Assembly: GCF_000429185.2 (NCBI RefSeq)
Contig: NZ_AUBJ02000001.1
Span: 3,906,001 to 3,970,000, forward strand
Direction of reading: 5' to 3'
Length of the DNA: 64,000 nt
DNA from: Actinoalloteichus caeruleus DSM 43889
Lineage (GTDB): Bacteria > Actinomycetota > Actinomycetes > Mycobacteriales > Pseudonocardiaceae
A model generated the notes under the pieces. That model did not search any database. It was not told where the DNA came from and worked only from the letters and a program-made list of their open reading frames with translations. Within the stretch, counting starts at the first letter, position 1; every line of letters starts with the position of its first letter. Of this stretch, positions 61,473-64,000 are shown one piece after another. The position numbers were made by a program, and so were the translations under genes.

Positions 61473-63020
61473 TCAGTAGGCGAAGGCGAGCACGTCACCG
61501 CCGCCTCCCCCGCGTCCGTCACTCCCACCCGGGCCGTCACCCGACTTCCCCTCCTCGTCGGGCTCCTCCCAGGGCGGTCGCATCACCCCGGACACGCCCG
61601 CGCGGGCGTAACGGGCGAGGAGGAACACCTCGACCACGGCGAGCACCGCGTAGACGGCGGTGAGCGCGACCAGCGAGAACACGGCCGAGCCCAGCGACAC
61701 CCCTGGGGACACCGCCTGCGCCGTGTACATCCACACCCCGTCCACGCCGGTCGGGTTGGGCACCACCACGAAGGGTTGGCGGCCCATCTCGGTGAAGATC
61801 CAGCCGAAGGTGTTGGCCAGGAACGGGGCCGCGATGCCGGCGAGCGCCAACGGGGCGAACCACCGCGACCGGGGCACCCGGCCCTTCCTCGTCACCCACA
61901 ACGCGAACGCGCAGGCCCCGGCGGCGACCACCCCGAAGCCGATCATGAGCCGGAAACCCCAGTAGGTGATGGGCAGGGAGGGCACGTAGTCGATGGGTTG
62001 GCCGGCCATCTCGCCCAGCCTCGGGTCGTCGGGGTAGTTCGTCCCGTACCGCTCGGTGTACTCGTCGACGAGTTGCTCGACGCCCCGGACCTCGGTGGAG
62101 AAGTCGCTGTGCGCCAACATCGAGAGCAGCCCGGGGACGGTGATGCTCTTGACGCTCTCGCAGTCCGGCCGGCTCACGTCCCCGACCGCGAACACCGAGA
62201 AACCGGCCGGGGCCTCGGTGTGGCAGAGCGCCTCCGCCGCCGCCATCTTCATGGGCTGCTGCTCGAACATCAGCTTCGCCTGGAGGTCACCGGTGATCGC
62301 GACGGCGGCGAAGGACACCACCCCGACCCAGCCGCCCAACCGGAGCGAGCGGTGCCAGACCCGGCGGTCGGGGTCGTCCTTGGGGGTGTCGCGGTGCCGC
62401 CGGGCCAGGTGCCAGGCGGCGATACCGACCAGGAAGGACCCGGCGACGGCGAACGACCCGGCGATGGTGTGTGGGAAGGCGGCCAACACGGTGGAGTTGG
62501 TCAGCAGCTCCCACACCGAGGTGAGACGAGGCCGACCGTCCTCGTCGAGGGCGACACCGACGGGGTGCTGCATCCACGAGTTCGCCGAGAGGATGAAGTA
62601 GGCGGAGAGCACGGTCGCCAGGGACGCGGCCCAGATGCAGGCCAGGTGCACCCGCTTCGGCAGCCGGCCCCACCCGAAGATCCACAACCCGAGGAAGGTC
62701 GACTCGACGAAGAAGGCGACCAGGCCCTCCATCGCCAGCGGCGCGCCGAACACGTCCCCGACGAACCGGGAGTACTCGCTCCAGTTCATGCCGAACTGGA
62801 ATTCCTGCACGATGCCGGTCACCACGCCCATCGCGAAGTTGATGAGCATCAACTTGCCCCAGAACTTGGTCATCGCCAGGTACTCGGGCTTGCCCGTGCG
62901 GTGCCAGGCGGTCTGCATCACCGCGACCAGGACCGACAAACCGATGGTCAGCGGCACCATCAGGAAGTGGTAGACGGTGGTGATGCCGAACTGCCACCGC
63001 GCCACGTCGAGGATCTCCAC
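61473..63020 (-). CDS. cydA: Cytochrome bd ubiquinol oxidase subunit I
   Basis: A 515-residue haem-bearing subunit I. His18 (VYHFL), His184 (FPHTIAG) and Met359 (FRLMIGFG) fit the haem ligands of E. coli CydA. Glu98 (AMEGL) and Glu411 (TEMGRQPF) match the conserved acids; GRQPW is GRQPF here. GDLQAKLMFEQQPMK is the quinol-loop region, with a moderate-length Q-loop after it. The Gly/Asp/Ser-rich C-terminus (GPGGSDGRGGGGGD) is an unusual tail. AGGAG precedes GTG. It heads the cydABDC operon and has a DosR-like site upstream. Confidence 0.96.
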   Translation of the reverse strand: MEILDVARWQFGITTVYHFLMVPLTIGLSVLVAVMQTAWHRTGKPEYLAMTKFWGKLMLINFAMGVVTGIVQEFQFGMNWSEYSRFVGDVFGAPLAMEGLVAFFVESTFLGLWIFGWGRLPKRVHLACIWAASLATVLSAYFILSANSWMQHPVGVALDEDGRPRLTSVWELLTNSTVLAAFPHTIAGSFAVAGSFLVGIAAWHLARRHRDTPKDDPDRRVWHRSLRLGGWVGVVSFAAVAITGDLQAKLMFEQQPMKMAAAEALCHTEAPAGFSVFAVGDVSRPDCESVKSITVPGLLSMLAHSDFSTEVRGVEQLVDEYTERYGTNYPDDPRLGEMAGQPIDYVPSLPITYWGFRLMIGFGVVAAGACAFALWVTRKGRVPRSRWFAPLALAGIAAPFLANTFGWIFTEMGRQPFVVVPNPTGVDGVWMYTAQAVSPGVSLGSAVFSLVALTAVYAVLAVVEVFLLARYARAGVSGVMRPPWEEPDEEGKSGDGPGGSDGRGGGGGDVLAFAY

Positions 63021-63622
63021 GACCCGCTCCTCTCGCCCTCAAGCGAGGACGCTAGGGGCGGCGGAGGCCGGGAAGCGGACGGTCAGGGTCCCGTTCTCCC
63101 GGGACGTTGGTCCTGAATTCGGGCCCGCTGACCTGCGGTCATGACCCCCGTCACTCCACCTGCCGGCAGCAGGGCCCAGAACCGCCACCCCACCCGGCGC
63201 TGCCGCGTGGGGGAGCAACCACCAGCCACGCCCGCCGGGCTCGTCGCGGTGGCCAGCCGGGCCCTGGTCGGTGCGGCGAGCCGACGCGGCGGGGCGTGCC
63301 GACGGCCACCGGGACGCGGGATGCGCGCCCGCCAGCCCGAGCCGACGAGGGACGTCGACTCGGGCACGGACACGCGAGATCGTCGAACCTCACCGGCCGC
63401 CTTCGTGGCCCTGGCCGACGCCGTCAAGGCCGACCGCCCGCGCGAGAGCCCCACCAGCCACCCGACCCCAGGCGGAGCCGGGGCTGTTCCCAATCCGCCC
63501 GGCCAGCGGGAGCCGGGCGGACCACACCACCGGCACCCCGTGGCAGCGGACGGAACATCGCCCCCTCCGCCCCCGTCGTGCCGCCGGGACCTGACCGGGG
63601 GACCCGGTCGCGAGGCCCGGGG
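63021..63622. other. cydA upstream region
   Basis: About 600 bases with no gene I can support. CCCGGGACGTTGGTCCTGAA at 63098-63117 matches 15 of 20 positions of the Dos-box consensus. GGTCATGACC, a 10-bp palindrome, is at 63137-63146. The remainder is GC-rich sequence with only noise frames. Confidence 0.5.
63098..63117 (-). promoter_or_regulatory. Candidate DosR box upstream of cydA
   Basis: GGGAC-GTTG-GTCC core with GGAC/GTCC arms, compared with the mycobacterial consensus TTSGGGACTWWAGTCCCSAA. It lies 78 to 97 bases upstream of the cydA GTG, a normal distance for an activator. Match is imperfect at the centre. Confidence 0.5.
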
Positions 63623-63967
63623 TCAGCAGCCCGCGACGGAGATCAGGTCCGACACCGTGACCTTCACCCCGTGGCCGATCCCCGAGTCGTCCGCCCACAG
63701 GTCCTCGGGCAGGGCGGGGACTCCGGCGGCCTGGGCGGCTCCGGTGATGCCGTAGGCGGTTCCCTCGACCACCACGACCGCGCCGCCGCCCTCGCAGCCC
63801 ACCTCGGCGGTGTCGACCGTCAGCGGCCACGTCAGCCCGTCGGCGTCGAACGCCTCCCGCGAGACCTGCCGGAAACCTGTCGTCCGGTCCGGTTCCCGCT
63901 CGACCACCCCGCCGCACCCCACGGCGGCCAGGGCGACGGCGAGGACCGCTCCCGCTCTCGTTCCCAC
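63623..63967 (-). CDS. Lipoprotein with DUF2511-like domain
   Basis: A 114-residue exported lipoprotein. The signal AGAVLAVALAAVGCGG has a lipobox with acyl-cysteine at about residue 18. The mature part contains WPLTVDTAEVGCEGGGAVVVV and TAYGITGAAQAAG, the core of DUF2511 (YebY-like) proteins, and ends with LISVAGC. The start is GTG at 63967 with a weak ribosome site. It is upstream of the cyd operon but separated by about 600 bases, so a functional tie is unproven. Confidence 0.75.
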   Translation of the reverse strand: MGTRAGAVLAVALAAVGCGGVVEREPDRTTGFRQVSREAFDADGLTWPLTVDTAEVGCEGGGAVVVVEGTAYGITGAAQAAGVPALPEDLWADDSGIGHGVKVTVSDLISVAGC

Positions 63968-64000
63968 GACCGTGGGTCGTCGGCGGGGCGCTCGGGGTTA

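Noticed and set aside
63141-63755. Plus-strand frame upstream of cydA overlapping the lipoprotein gene
   Set aside because: Composition is noise-like, and it conflicts with the lipobox-bearing minus-strand gene.

Overview
The window is 64 kb of very GC-rich DNA with the gene density, GTG starts and gene content of a proteasome-bearing, arabinogalactan-building actinobacterium. I would place it in or near the Pseudonocardiales; this rests on family resemblance, not on a database match. Two blocks match gene order known from Mycobacterium tuberculosis: the galactan/proteasome-activator block (Pat, Bpa, Wzm/Wzt, GlfT1, GlfT2, Glf) and the block of septum-formation protein, zincin-like protease, histidine phosphatase and prephenate dehydratase (Rv3835 to Rv3838c). 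No insertion sequence, phage gene or CRISPR array was seen.

Layout. 1-5.7 kb: a gene-free left end, tRNA-Arg(ACG), tRNA-Ser(GCT), acetoacetyl-CoA synthetase, a dienelactone-hydrolase-like protein without its nucleophile, an aromatic/histidinol-phosphate aminotransferase, a VOC protein and tRNA-Ser(TGA). 5.7-10.5 kb: housekeeping and accessory enzymes (MarR, secreted M28 peptidase, GNAT, quinone oxidoreductase, methyltransferase). 11-18.7 kb: cell-wall galactan genes (bpa, wzm, wzt, glfT1, glfT2, glf). 18.8-38.7 kb: a glycan or glycolipid accessory region. It has two DegT aminotransferases, a Gfo/Idh dehydrogenase, a sugar epimerase, two left-handed beta-helix acyltransferases (one strikingly LpxA-like), an acyl carrier protein, a FabG-type reductase, an AMP-forming ligase, LuxE and LuxC homologues, a flippase-like membrane protein, a polyprenyl-phosphate-type glycosyltransferase and a YfhO-like membrane protein. 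39-47.9 kb: HAD phosphatase, a 43-residue membrane peptide, a V8-like secreted protease, an F420 enzyme, a MerR-PP2C fusion, an XRE-cupin regulator, an HhH-GPD-like protein and a DUF350/ATP-grasp/DUF1190-like membrane triad. 48-52 kb: septum-formation protein, protease, phosphatase, pheA and a macro-domain protein. 52-64 kb: Hsp20 behind CIRCE elements, a DosR-like regulator, a TetR/SDR divergon, a GAF histidine kinase, cydDC (fused), cydB, cydA and a DUF2511-type lipoprotein.

How the genes may work together. The most interesting region is 20-38.7 kb. A Gfo/Idh plus DegT pair is divergent from an LpxA-like acyltransferase that keeps all four active-site histidines at exact E. coli spacing. 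An ACP follows, then a translationally coupled reductase-ligase-LuxE-LuxC cassette and export/transfer genes. The arrangement recalls GnnA-GnnB-LpxA chemistry of 2,3-diamino lipid A, but here it lies beside the arabinogalactan genes of an actinobacterium. I infer an ACP-dependent, N-acylated or reductively modified aminosugar decoration of the envelope; the product is unknown.

The right end reads as a low-oxygen/stress island. A DosR-type regulator, a GAF kinase, an Hsp20 and the cytochrome bd genes lie together, with a Dos-box-like sequence upstream of cydA.
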